Positions 43,568-53,100 of a stretch of DNA of 64,000 nucleotides are shown piece after piece. The stretch is from Candidatus Streptomyces philanthi (GTDB lineage Bacteria > Actinomycetota > Actinomycetes > Streptomycetales > Streptomycetaceae). Numbering within the stretch: the first letter of the stretch is position 1; every line of letters begins with the position of its first letter. The stretch spans positions 6,741,501 to 6,805,500 of the forward strand of contig CP073042.1 of NCBI GenBank assembly GCA_018114805.1, given 5' to 3'. The notes under the pieces are model-generated. The model saw nothing but the letters and a program-made list of their open reading frames with translations. It was not told the origin of the DNA and ran no database searches. The translations under genes were made by a program, and so were the position numbers.

Positions 43568-46500
43568 TCAGAGGTCGGTACTGCCGAAGGCCAGGCCGAT
43601 GAGGTCGTCCGCGTCCATTGCGTCGATCGACTCCAGGTCACCCGGGTCCGCGCCGGGTGCCGCCCCCTCGACCCGAGGCGCGGACTCGGCCAGTTCCAAC
43701 AGGGCGCCGAGCAACCCGGCCGCGCGGAGCCGGTCCGGGGCGACCGTGGTCAACAGCCGACGGATCTCCGCGTCGTCCACCTCGCCCACCTCGGCCCCCT
43801 CGCCCGCCGTGGCCGGCCCGCCCAGCGCCTCGGCCAGCTCCGCACGCAACTGCCCGGCCAACGCGGCCGGCGTGGGATGGTCGAAGACCAACGTGGCGGG
43901 CAGCCGCAGGCCGGTGGCCGCGCTCAGCCGGTTGCGCAACTCGACCGCGGTCAACGAGTCCACCCCCAACTGCTTGAACGCCTGGTCGGGACCGACCTCA
44001 CCGCTCGACGCGTAACTCAGCACGAGCGCGGTCTGCTCCCGCACCAACCCGAGCAGCAACCGGGCACGCTCGGCCTCGGGCACCGCGGCCAGCCGGTCCA
44101 CCAGCGCCCGCGCGCCACCGGCAGCCGGGTCAACGCCGGCGGCCGCCACCCGCCGCGCCGGAGCCGCCACCAACCGCCGCAGCAGCGGCGGCACCCGCTG
44201 CGCCCCGAGCGCCACGCGCGCCGCGTCGGAATCGAACCCCATCGCCACCACCGCGGCCCGGTCAGCGTCGAGCGCCGCGTCGAAGAGGGCGAGGCCCACG
44301 GCGTCGGAGAGCGGTGTCGTCCCGGCCCGGCGCAGCCGGGACAGGTCGGCTGCGCCCAGATGCCCCGTCATCCCGCTCTCCCGCTCCCACAGCCCCCATG
44401 CCACCGAGACACCCGGCAGACCCCGGTCACGTCGGTGCTGCGCGAGCGCGTCCAGGAAGGCGTTGGCCGCCGCGTAGTTGCCCTGCCCGGGACCGCCCAG
44501 CACGGCGGCCGACGAGGAGAACAGGATGAAGAAGTCGAGGGGGGTGTGTTGGGTGAGTTGGTGGAGGTGCCAGGCGGTGTGGGTTTTGGGTTGGAGGGTT
44601 GTGTGGGTGTGTTGGGGGGTGAGGTTGGTGAGGAGGGCGTCGTGGAGTGTGCCGGCGGTGTGGATGATGCCGGTGAGGGGGTGTTGGGGTGGGATGGTGG
44701 CGAGGGTGGTGGCGAGTTGTTGTGGGTTGGTGGTGTCGCAGGTGGTGATGGTGGTGGTGGCGCCGAGTTGGGTGAGTTGGTGGTGGAGTTGGGTGGCGCC
44801 GGGTGCGTGGGGTCCGCGGCGGGAGAGGAGGAGGAGGTGGCGTATGCCGTGGTGGGTGACGAGGTGGCGGGCGACGAGGCTGCCGAGGACTCCGGTACCA
44901 CCGGTGATCACCACCGTCCCCTCCCGCGTCGCGGCGGGCGCGGGCGGCATGGTCAGCACCACCTTGCCGATGTGCCGGGCCTGACTCATGAAGCGGAAAG
45001 CCTCCAGCCCGCGCCGCACGTCCCAGGTGGCGGTGGGCAGCGGACGGAGGGCGCCCGCCGTGAACAGCGGCATCAGCGCGGCCATCATCCGACCGATCCG
45101 CTCGTAACCGGCGTCGATCAGGTCGAACCACAGGTACGACCTGCCGGGGTGGTCCGCCGCCACCCGCGCGGCGTCGCGGATGTCGGTCTTGCCCATCTCC
45201 ACGAACCGGCCGCCCTCCTTCAGCAGCCGCAGCGAGGCGTCCACGTACGCGTTGGCCAGCGAGTTCAGCACCACGTCGACCCCGTTGGACGCGGCGCGCG
45301 TGTGCTGCTCGAAGTCCAGCGACCGCGAGGACGCGATCCGCTCGGCCGGCACACCCAACGCCCGCAGCGTCGGCCACTTGGCGGGGCTCGCCGTCGTGAA
45401 CACCTCGGCGCCCAGGTGGCGCGCGAGTTGCAGGGCGGCCAGCCCCACGCCGCCGGTCGCCGCATGGATCAGGACGGACTCGCCCTCCCGCAGCCCGGCC
45501 AGCTCCACCAGACCGTAGTAGGCGGTGAGGAACGCGATGGGCACCGAAGCGCCTTCGGTGTACGACCAGCGTGCGGGCAACGGTACGAGCAGCCGCCGGT
45601 CGACGACCGCGACCGGCCCGAAGGAGCCGGGCACCATGCCCATCACCCGGTCACCGGGCATCAGGTCCGTGACACCGGACCCCACCTCCAGGACGACGCC
45701 CGCCGCCTCCCCGCCCATCACGTCCTGATCGACCATGCCCAGGCCGAGCAGCACGTCCCGGAAGTTCACGCCCGCCGCACGCACCGCCATCCGCACTTGC
45801 CCGGGCGCCAATGGTGCGGCGGCCTCCGGGTACGGCACCAGCGCCAGGTTCTCCAGCGTGCCCTTGCCCCGCGTGTCCAGCCGCCAGGGGCCCCCGTCCG
45901 CCGGCGGTTCCAACGCCTGCCCGGGGTCGTCCCGCACCAACCGGGGCACCAACAGCCGCCCGGCCCGCAACGCGAACTGCGGCTCACCCGAGGCGAGCGC
46001 ACCGGCGAACGCGGCCCGCGACGCCTCGTGCTCGTCGAGGTCGGCCAGCACGAACCGGTCCGGGTTCTCCGTCTGAGCCGACCGCAGCAACCCCCACACC
46101 GGCGTGTGCACCAGATCCCTTACGGCCTCGCCGTCCCCGGCAACCACCGCGCCCCGCGTCACCACCACCAACCTGCCCGTGAACCGCGCGTCGGCCAGCC
46201 ACGCCTGGGCGAGCCCGAGCACCCGGTCGACCGCCTCCCGCACGGCATCGGGCACCCCCTCCTCGGCGGTCCCCGCGCCAGCGCAGGTCACCACAACGGT
46301 GTCCGGCACCGCACCGGAATCCGCCAACGCGGTCAGGTCCGGGTACGCGGCGGGCGGCGAACCCACGGCGGGCCCACCCAACGCGAGGTCGTCCGGGCCG
46401 ACCACGGCCCAGGGCGCGCCGGACTCCGACACGTCACCCGGCGGGGGCACCTCCAGCCAGTCCACCCACAGCGCGGCGCTCCGGTCACCGGTGCCCGCGG

Positions 46501-49500
46501 CCCGCACCTGCTCCTCGGTCACCGCCCGACCCACCAGCGAGTCGATCTCGGCCACCGGTGCCCCGTCGCCGTCGGCCAGCGCGAGCGCGAGGCCGCCCTG
46601 TCCGTCGTCCGTCAGCCTGACCCGCAGCGCGGTTGCCCCGGACGCGTACAACCGCACCCCCGTCCACGAGAAGGGCAACCGCATCGGCGTGTCGGGGTCG
46701 ACGGCCCCGTGCAGCGCGGCGTCCAGCAGCGCCGGATGCAGGCCGAACCCGTCCGCCGACTCGCCATCGGCCAGCCTGACCTCGGCGAACCACGTGTCTC
46801 CGTGCCGCCACAGGGCGCGCAATCCCTGGAACGCCGGCCCGTATCCGAGCCCGTTCGCCGCCAGCCGTGGGTAGAACCCGTCCAGCTCCACCGGTCGCGC
46901 GCCCACTGGCGGCCACACCGCCAGATCCCAGTCCGGCTGCCTGGCACCGGTACCGACGAAGCCGGTCGCGTGACAGGTCCAGGCAGTGTCGGCCCCGGCC
47001 TTGTCGGGCCGGGAGTGGATCGTCACCGGCCGCCGCCCGGACTCCTCCTCCGGAGCCCCGACGACGAGCTGCAACCGGACGGCCTCCCCCTCCGAGACGA
47101 CCAGCGGCGCCGCGAGCGTCAATTCCTCCAGGATGTCACACCCGACCTGGTCACCCGCCCGTACGGCCAACTCCACCAGCGCCGCACCCGGCACCAACAC
47201 CGACCCCCACACCGCATGGTCGGCCAGCCATGGCTGCGACCGCACCGACACCCTGCCGACGAGCACCGCGTCACCGCTCCCACCCGCCAGCGACAACACC
47301 CCCCCTAACAACGGATGCCCAGCCGCGTCCAACCCCGCCGACCGCACGTCCCCGACCGCCGCCGGTGTGGTGAGCCAGTAGGGCTGGCGTTGGAAGGGGT
47401 AGGTGGGGAGGTCGAGTTGTGGTGTGGTGGTGGGGAGGGTGGTGTTCCAGTTGATGGGGGTGTTGTGGGTGTGGAGGTGGGCGGCGTGGGTGAGGAGTTG
47501 GGTCCAGGTGCCGTGGTCGCGTCGGAGGGTCGCGGTGATGGTGGCGGGTTGGTTGTGTTCGTTGGTGATGTCGTGGAGTGCGGTGGTGAGGATGGGGTGG
47601 GGGCTGATTTCGATGTAGGTGGTGTGTGCGTTGGTGAGTGCGGTGGTGGTGGCGTGGGTGAGGAGTACGGGTTGGCGGAGGTTGGTGTACCAGTAGTCGG
47701 CGGTGAGTTGGGTGGTGTCGAGGGCTTGGCCGGTGGTGGTGGAGTAGAAGGGGATGTTGCTGGTGGTGGGTTTGATGTCGGCGAGTTGTGTGAGTAGGTG
47801 TTCGCGGATGGTTTCGACGTGGGGGCTGTGGGAGGCGTAGTCGACGTTGATGCGTCGGGCGTGGATGTCCCGTTCCTCGCAGTGTGCGAGGAGGTTGTCC
47901 ACCGCGACGGCGTCGCCGGCGATGACGGTGGTGTGGGGTCCGTTGTGCGCGGCGATGTGGAGTTCTTGTCCCCAGTTTCCGGGGAGTTGTTGGGTTGCTT
48001 GGGGGGTGAGGGTGAGGGAGGCCATGGTGCCGTGGCCGGTGAGGGTGGTGTGGATGGCTTGGCTGCGGAGGGCGGTGATGCGTGCGCCGTCGTCGAGGGT
48101 GAGGGCGCCTGCGATGACGGCTGCGGGGATCTCGCCTTGGGAGTGGCCGATGACGGCGGTGGGTTGGACGCCCAATGATTCCCATACTCGGGCGAGCGAG
48201 ATCATGACGGCGAAGAGCGCGGGTTGGACGATGTCGACACGTTCGATGGGTTGGCCGTTGGTCAGCACGTCCGTCAACGACCAGTCGACGTACGGTGCCA
48301 GGGCGTTCTCGCACTCGGCTATCGACTGTCGGAAGACTTCGGAGGTGTCTAGGAGGTCGGTGGCCATGCCGGTCCACTGTGAGCCCTGACCCGGGAAGAC
48401 GAAGACGGGCCTGGCATGGTCAGCGTTGCCGGTGATCACGCTGGGGTGTTCCTCACCCTTGGCGAGGGCGTGCAGTGCCTCCACCAGGTGGCCCCGGTCG
48501 TGGGCCAGGAGGACGGCGCGGTGTTCGAGGTTGGCCCGCGCCGTGAGCAGCGTGCGCGCGATGGCGTACGGGTCGGCGTCGGGGTGGTCTTCGACGTACG
48601 CGGCGAGCCGCGCGGCCTGGGCACGCAGCGCCCGGGGGGCGCGAGCCGAGATCACGACCGGCACGACACCCGTGGCAACGGCCGGCCCCTGGTCCTCGGA
48701 GGTAGCCTCCTGCTCGGGGGCTTGTTCCAGGATGACGTGGGCGTTGGTGCCGCTGATGCCGAAGGAGGAGACGGCGGCTCGGCGGGGGCGGCCTGTCTCG
48801 GGCCACTCTCGCTGCTCGGTGAGCAGGCGTACGGTGCCGGAGTCCCAGTCGACGTGGGGTGTGGGTTCGTCCACGTGCAGGGTCCGGGGTAGTACGCCGT
48901 GGCGCATGGCTTGCACCATCTTGATGACGCCACCGACTCCGGCGGCGGCCTGGGTGTGACCGACGTTGGACTTGAGTGAGCCCAGCCACAGGGGTCGGTC
49001 GGCGGGGCGGTTCTGGCCGTAGGTGGCGAGCAGAGCCTGGGCCTCGATGGGGTCGCCGAGCGTGGTGCCCGTGCCGTGCGCCTCCACCGCGTCCACCAGG
49101 TCGGGTGAGAGGCCGGCCGCGTCCAGCGCCTGCTGGATGACGCGCTGCTGCGAGGGGCCGTTGGGCGCGGAGAGGCCGCTGCTCGCGCCGTCCTGGTTGA
49201 CCGACGACCCGCGTAGTACGGCGAGCACCGGGTGCCCCGCGCCGCGGGCCTCGGAGAGTCTTTCGACCAACAGCATACCCGCGCCCTCGCCCCAGGCCGT
49301 GCCGTCGGCCGAGGCCGCGAACGACTTGCAGCGGCCGTCCCTGGCCAGACCGCCCTGGCGGCTGAACTCCACGAAGGTGGTCGGTGTGGCCATCACGGTG
49401 ACCCCGCCCGCCAACGCCATGGCGCAGTCGCCGCGCCGTACGGCCTGGGCCGCCAGGTGCAGTGCGACCAGCGACGACGAGCACGCCGTGTCCAGCGTCA

Positions 49501-50101
49501 CCGCTGGCCCTTCCAGGCCGAGCACGTAGGCGATCCGACCCGAGGCGACGCTGCCCGCGTTGCCGCTGCCGAGGAACCCGGCGACGGGCTCGTCCACCTC
49601 GTCGCCCAGGCGCGCGGCGTAGTCATGGTACATCAGCCCGGCGAAGACGCCCACCCGGGAGCCACGCAGCGTCGCCGGGACGATGCCCGCCCGCTCGAAT
49701 GCCTCCCACGTCGTCTCCAGGAGCAGACGTTGCTGCGGGTCCATCGCCAGCGCCTCACGCGGGCTGATGTCGAAGAACGCCGGGTCGAAGCCGGTCGCGC
49801 CTTCCAGGAAGCCGCCCTCGCACACGTACGAGGTGCCGGGGCGCGTCCCGTCCGGATCGTAGAAGTCCTCCAGGTGCCAGCCACGCTCCGCGGGTGGTAC
49901 GCCGATGGCGTCCCGGCCCGTGGACAGCAGTCGCCACAGTTCCTCGGGAGTCTCGACGCCGCCGGGGAACCGGCAGCTCATCCCGATGATGGCGAGCGGT
50001 TCGCGGTCGGCTTCCTCCAACTCGGCCACCCGACGCCGTGACTCGGTGAGTTCGGCCGTGGCCCAGCGCAGATGCTCGCGAAACTTGTCTTCCTGTGACA
50101 C
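43568..50101 (-). CDS. pieA4: PieA4-like type I PKS: module 5 (KS-AT-DH-ER-KR-ACP)
   Basis: The protein is 2,177 residues, the only fully reducing module in the window. KS Cys about 208; AT GHSQGE (about 653) and YASH (about 757), methylmalonyl type; DH HAVWGSVLVP (about 963) and HPALLDAALH (about 1,123); ER with GVNFRDVLLGLGMV (about 1,448) and HAATGGVGLAALQLA (about 1,551); B-type KR (VITGGTGVLGS about 1,733, LHDALL); ACP LGVDSL (about 2,048). Full reduction fits the saturated CH2 of the skipped diene in piericidin. The ER Val after GLGM predicts the methyl configuration opposite to that given by Tyr-type ERs, but this centre later becomes sp2. GTG 50,101 follows AGGAG and lies 13 bases after the pieA3 stop. 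Confidence 0.93.
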   Translation of the reverse strand: MSQEDKFREHLRWATAELTESRRRVAELEEADREPLAIIGMSCRFPGGVETPEELWRLLSTGRDAIGVPPAERGWHLEDFYDPDGTRPGTSYVCEGGFLEGATGFDPAFFDISPREALAMDPQQRLLLETTWEAFERAGIVPATLRGSRVGVFAGLMYHDYAARLGDEVDEPVAGFLGSGNAGSVASGRIAYVLGLEGPAVTLDTACSSSLVALHLAAQAVRRGDCAMALAGGVTVMATPTTFVEFSRQGGLARDGRCKSFAASADGTAWGEGAGMLLVERLSEARGAGHPVLAVLRGSSVNQDGASSGLSAPNGPSQQRVIQQALDAAGLSPDLVDAVEAHGTGTTLGDPIEAQALLATYGQNRPADRPLWLGSLKSNVGHTQAAAGVGGVIKMVQAMRHGVLPRTLHVDEPTPHVDWDSGTVRLLTEQREWPETGRPRRAAVSSFGISGTNAHVILEQAPEQEATSEDQGPAVATGVVPVVISARAPRALRAQAARLAAYVEDHPDADPYAIARTLLTARANLEHRAVLLAHDRGHLVEALHALAKGEEHPSVITGNADHARPVFVFPGQGSQWTGMATDLLDTSEVFRQSIAECENALAPYVDWSLTDVLTNGQPIERVDIVQPALFAVMISLARVWESLGVQPTAVIGHSQGEIPAAVIAGALTLDDGARITALRSQAIHTTLTGHGTMASLTLTPQATQQLPGNWGQELHIAAHNGPHTTVIAGDAVAVDNLLAHCEERDIHARRINVDYASHSPHVETIREHLLTQLADIKPTTSNIPFYSTTTGQALDTTQLTADYWYTNLRQPVLLTHATTTALTNAHTTYIEISPHPILTTALHDITNEHNQPATITATLRRDHGTWTQLLTHAAHLHTHNTPINWNTTLPTTTPQLDLPTYPFQRQPYWLTTPAAVGDVRSAGLDAAGHPLLGGVLSLAGGSGDAVLVGRVSVRSQPWLADHAVWGSVLVPGAALVELAVRAGDQVGCDILEELTLAAPLVVSEGEAVRLQLVVGAPEEESGRRPVTIHSRPDKAGADTAWTCHATGFVGTGARQPDWDLAVWPPVGARPVELDGFYPRLAANGLGYGPAFQGLRALWRHGDTWFAEVRLADGESADGFGLHPALLDAALHGAVDPDTPMRLPFSWTGVRLYASGATALRVRLTDDGQGGLALALADGDGAPVAEIDSLVGRAVTEEQVRAAGTGDRSAALWVDWLEVPPPGDVSESGAPWAVVGPDDLALGGPAVGSPPAAYPDLTALADSGAVPDTVVVTCAGAGTAEEGVPDAVREAVDRVLGLAQAWLADARFTGRLVVVTRGAVVAGDGEAVRDLVHTPVWGLLRSAQTENPDRFVLADLDEHEASRAAFAGALASGEPQFALRAGRLLVPRLVRDDPGQALEPPADGGPWRLDTRGKGTLENLALVPYPEAAAPLAPGQVRMAVRAAGVNFRDVLLGLGMVDQDVMGGEAAGVVLEVGSGVTDLMPGDRVMGMVPGSFGPVAVVDRRLLVPLPARWSYTEGASVPIAFLTAYYGLVELAGLREGESVLIHAATGGVGLAALQLARHLGAEVFTTASPAKWPTLRALGVPAERIASSRSLDFEQHTRAASNGVDVVLNSLANAYVDASLRLLKEGGRFVEMGKTDIRDAARVAADHPGRSYLWFDLIDAGYERIGRMMAALMPLFTAGALRPLPTATWDVRRGLEAFRFMSQARHIGKVVLTMPPAPAATREGTVVITGGTGVLGSLVARHLVTHHGIRHLLLLSRRGPHAPGATQLHHQLTQLGATTTITTCDTTNPQQLATTLATIPPQHPLTGIIHTAGTLHDALLTNLTPQHTHTTLQPKTHTAWHLHQLTQHTPLDFFILFSSSAAVLGGPGQGNYAAANAFLDALAQHRRDRGLPGVSVAWGLWERESGMTGHLGAADLSRLRRAGTTPLSDAVGLALFDAALDADRAAVVAMGFDSDAARVALGAQRVPPLLRRLVAAPARRVAAAGVDPAAGGARALVDRLAAVPEAERARLLLGLVREQTALVLSYASSGEVGPDQAFKQLGVDSLTAVELRNRLSAATGLRLPATLVFDHPTPAALAGQLRAELAEALGGPATAGEGAEVGEVDDAEIRRLLTTVAPDRLRAAGLLGALLELAESAPRVEGAAPGADPGDLESIDAMDADDLIGLAFGSTDL
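44517..44924. repeat. KR repeat copy 1 (408 bases, shared with pieA2 module 3)
   Basis: This segment of the module 5 KR is identical, as far as I can compare by eye, to 56,450-56,857. It is strongly G/T-rich on the plus strand (C/A-rich on the coding strand), giving His/Thr-rich protein and codon use unlike the flanking KR sequence. The edges are sharp. Confidence 0.9.
47376..49093. repeat. KS-AT repeat copy B (1.7 kb, shared with pieA6 module 7)
   Basis: This matches 34,968-36,685 almost base for base; I noted only a few differences, at about 48,752 and 48,995. It runs from the end of the AT/post-AT linker back into the C-terminal third of the KS. The first 800 bases show intense G/T skew on the plus strand, the hallmark of GRINS-type repeats. 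Confidence 0.9.
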
Positions 50102-50114
50102 TTTGCGCCTGCTC

Positions 50115-53100
50115 CTAAAGCCGTTTCGGGTTCGAGTTCGGGGGAGTGTCGCGATCCGTTCCGCGCAACTGGTCGAGAGCGGCGAAGAGTTCGTCGTCGC
50201 TCGCCACCGCGAGGTCGGGCTTGTCCGGGGCTTCCTGTGGCTCGTCCGCCCAGCGGGACAACAGGTCGCGCAGCCGGTGCGTGATCGAGCCCCGCGCCTG
50301 GTCGTCGGCGGCGAAGGGGGTGAGGAACGCCTCCAGGCGGTCCAGCTCGGCCAGCGCCGGGGCCACCTCAGTGCCCTGTCGCCCGCTCAGCTCGGCGCAG
50401 AGGTGGCCGGCCAGCGCGGTGGCGTTGGGGTAGTCGAAGATCAGCGTGCTGGGCAGCTCGACCCCGATCTCCTCGTGCAGCGCGGCCTGGAGATCGAGGC
50501 TGGCGAGGGAGTCGAAGCCCAGGTCCACGAAGCCGAGGTCCGGGTCGATGCCGTCCTCCGGTGCCTCGCCGAGCGCCAACGCGGCCTGGGTCAGGACCAG
50601 TTCGGTGAGTACCTGCAGCCGCTCCGGCTCCGGCATGGCCCGTAGCCGCTGCTCGGCGGGGCCCGCGCCGCCGCCGGCCGGGGCCGCTGGCGCGGCAGTC
50701 GCCGGTGCGGGCGCTGGTGTGGGGGGAGGCGTGGCAGCCCCGGCGGTGGCCTGGTCGGCGGTCGGGGGAGTCGCGGACGAGGTGACCAGTCCGGCCAGCA
50801 GCGGAGCGAGGTGGCCGCGCCGAGCGCGGTCCCGTAGCCGGTCGGGGTCAAGCCGCAGCGGGACCAGCACCGGCTCTCCGGCCATCCCGCGAGCCGCGTC
50901 GAAGAGGTCGAGCGCGTCCGGTGTCGCCAGGGGCCGCACCCCGTCCCGGCCCATGCGCTCCAACTCGCGGTCGGTCAACGCACCGGTCAGCGCGCTCTGT
51001 TCGGCCCACGGGCCCCAGGCGAGCGACAGGGCGGGCAGGCCCTGGGTGTGACGGTGCCGGACCAGGGCGTCCAGGCAGGCGTTGGCCGCTGCGTAACCCG
51101 CCTGGCCCGCGGGGCCGAAGGCACCCGACGCGGAGGAGAAGACGACGAACTCCCTCAGGTCCAGTTCGGCTGTCAACTCGTGCAGGTGCCAGGCGGCGTC
51201 CACCTTGGGCCGGAGCACCGCAGCGAGCCGCTCCGGCGTCAGCGTCGTCACCAGGCCGTCGTCGACGACTCCGGCCGCGTGCACCACGCCCGTCAGCGGC
51301 TGCCCGGCGGGAACCGAGCGCACCACGGCGGCCAGCGCCGGCCGGTCGGCCACGTCACACGCGGCGAATGCGACCTCCACTCCCAACGCGGCGAGATCAG
51401 AGGCCAGTGCGCGCGCTCCTGGCGCTCGCCCGCCGCGCCGGCTGACCAGGAGCAGCCGCCGCGCCCCCTGCTCCGCCAGTCGCTGGGCGACCAACCCGCC
51501 AAGCGTGCCGGTGCCACCCGTGACCAGGACCGTGCCGTGCCCGGAGTCGGACACCCGGCCCGCCTCGGTACCCGCCGCCGGAGCCACCGGTGTCAGCCGG
51601 GCCACCAGCGGTCGGCCATCGCGCAGGGTCACCTCCGGCTCGGTGTCCAGCAGCGCGAGCGCGGGTGCCAGCGCGGCGGCGGTCGCGTCGGCCAGGTTCA
51701 GCAGGCCGAACCGGCGCGGGTGCTCCGAACGGGCGCTACGCAGCAGCCCCTGAACGGCCGCGCCCACCAGCCGGCGGCCCGGCTCCCCGGCCCCGGTGGG
51801 CTCCGCGACGACGGCGACCAGCTGCACGTCGGCGAGCCGGGGCTCGGCCAACCAGGCCCGCACCAGACCCAGCAGCTCACCGGTCACGGCGCGTACCGCT
51901 TCCGGCGGCGGCGCGGACGCACCGCCCGGCACGGGCACCGGCCACAGGACGGCCCCGGGCGGCGGTGCGCCCGCGGCCACCGCCGCGACCAGCGCCGCGA
52001 GGTCGGGGTAGGGTGCGTCGACCGCCAGCGGCAGCGCGTCCGCACCGCCGAGCACCGCCAGCGGGACGGGCCCGCGATCGGCGCGTGTGGCCGGAACCCA
52101 GTGCGTGCGTGACAGCGAGCCCGACGCGGCTGGCAGGGGCACCGGCAACGGCCGGGACTCCAGCCGTGTGACGGACAGGACCGCGGTCCCGGCGTCGTCG
52201 GTGGCCGTCACCTGCACGACGTGCGGGCCCTCGGGTGTGATCGACACGCGCAGGGTCTCCGCCCCGGCGGTGGTGATCGTCACACCGTGCCACGCGTACG
52301 GGACGAGCAACTCCGAGGCACCGTCCGGCGACGCGGCGACCACGGCCCGCAGCGCGGCGTCCAGCAGGGCCGGATGCACCCCGAAGCGCCCGGTCCGGGC
52401 CTGGAGGGCGGCCGGCGCGGACGCCTCGGCGAACACCTCGTCACCCCGCTGCCACACGGCCCGCAAACCGTCGAAGGCCGGACCGGCACCGATGCCCAGC
52501 CGCGCCGAGCGCTCCGCGAAGTCGTCAAGCGCCACCGGCTCGGCCCCGTGCGGTGGCCAGTGGGCCGGCTCGGCCACCGGGCCGACGCCATCGGGGGCGG
52601 CGGCCAAAGTGCCCACGGCGTGCTTGGTCCACGGGCCACGGGGCTCGGTCGCCGGGCGGGCGAACAGCTCGAACGCGCGGCGTCCCGTGGCGTCCGGGGC
52701 GCTCACGCACAGGCGCAGGGCGCTGCCCTCGTCGGGGCCGGCGTCCGGGCCGGGCAGCTCCAACGGAGCGATCAGCGTCAGCTCCGCGAGGTGCCCACAC
52801 CCGGCCCGCGCACCCGCCCAGCACGCCAGCTCCACCACCGCCGTACCGGGCAACAACACCCGGCCCAGGACGCGGTGGTCGGCGAGCCACGGGTGGGAGC
52901 GCGCGGACAGCCGCCCGGTGTGCAGCCACCCGCCCCCGTCGGGCAGCTCCACCGTGGCGTCGAGCAGCGGGTGGTCGCCCGGGTCCAGCCCGGCCGCCGC
53001 CACGTCGGCCGCCCGCGGACCGTCGTCCAGCCAGTAGCGCCGGCGGCGGAAGGCGTATGTGGGCAGCTCCACCGTGGGCGCCTCAGCTGGGAACGGCGCC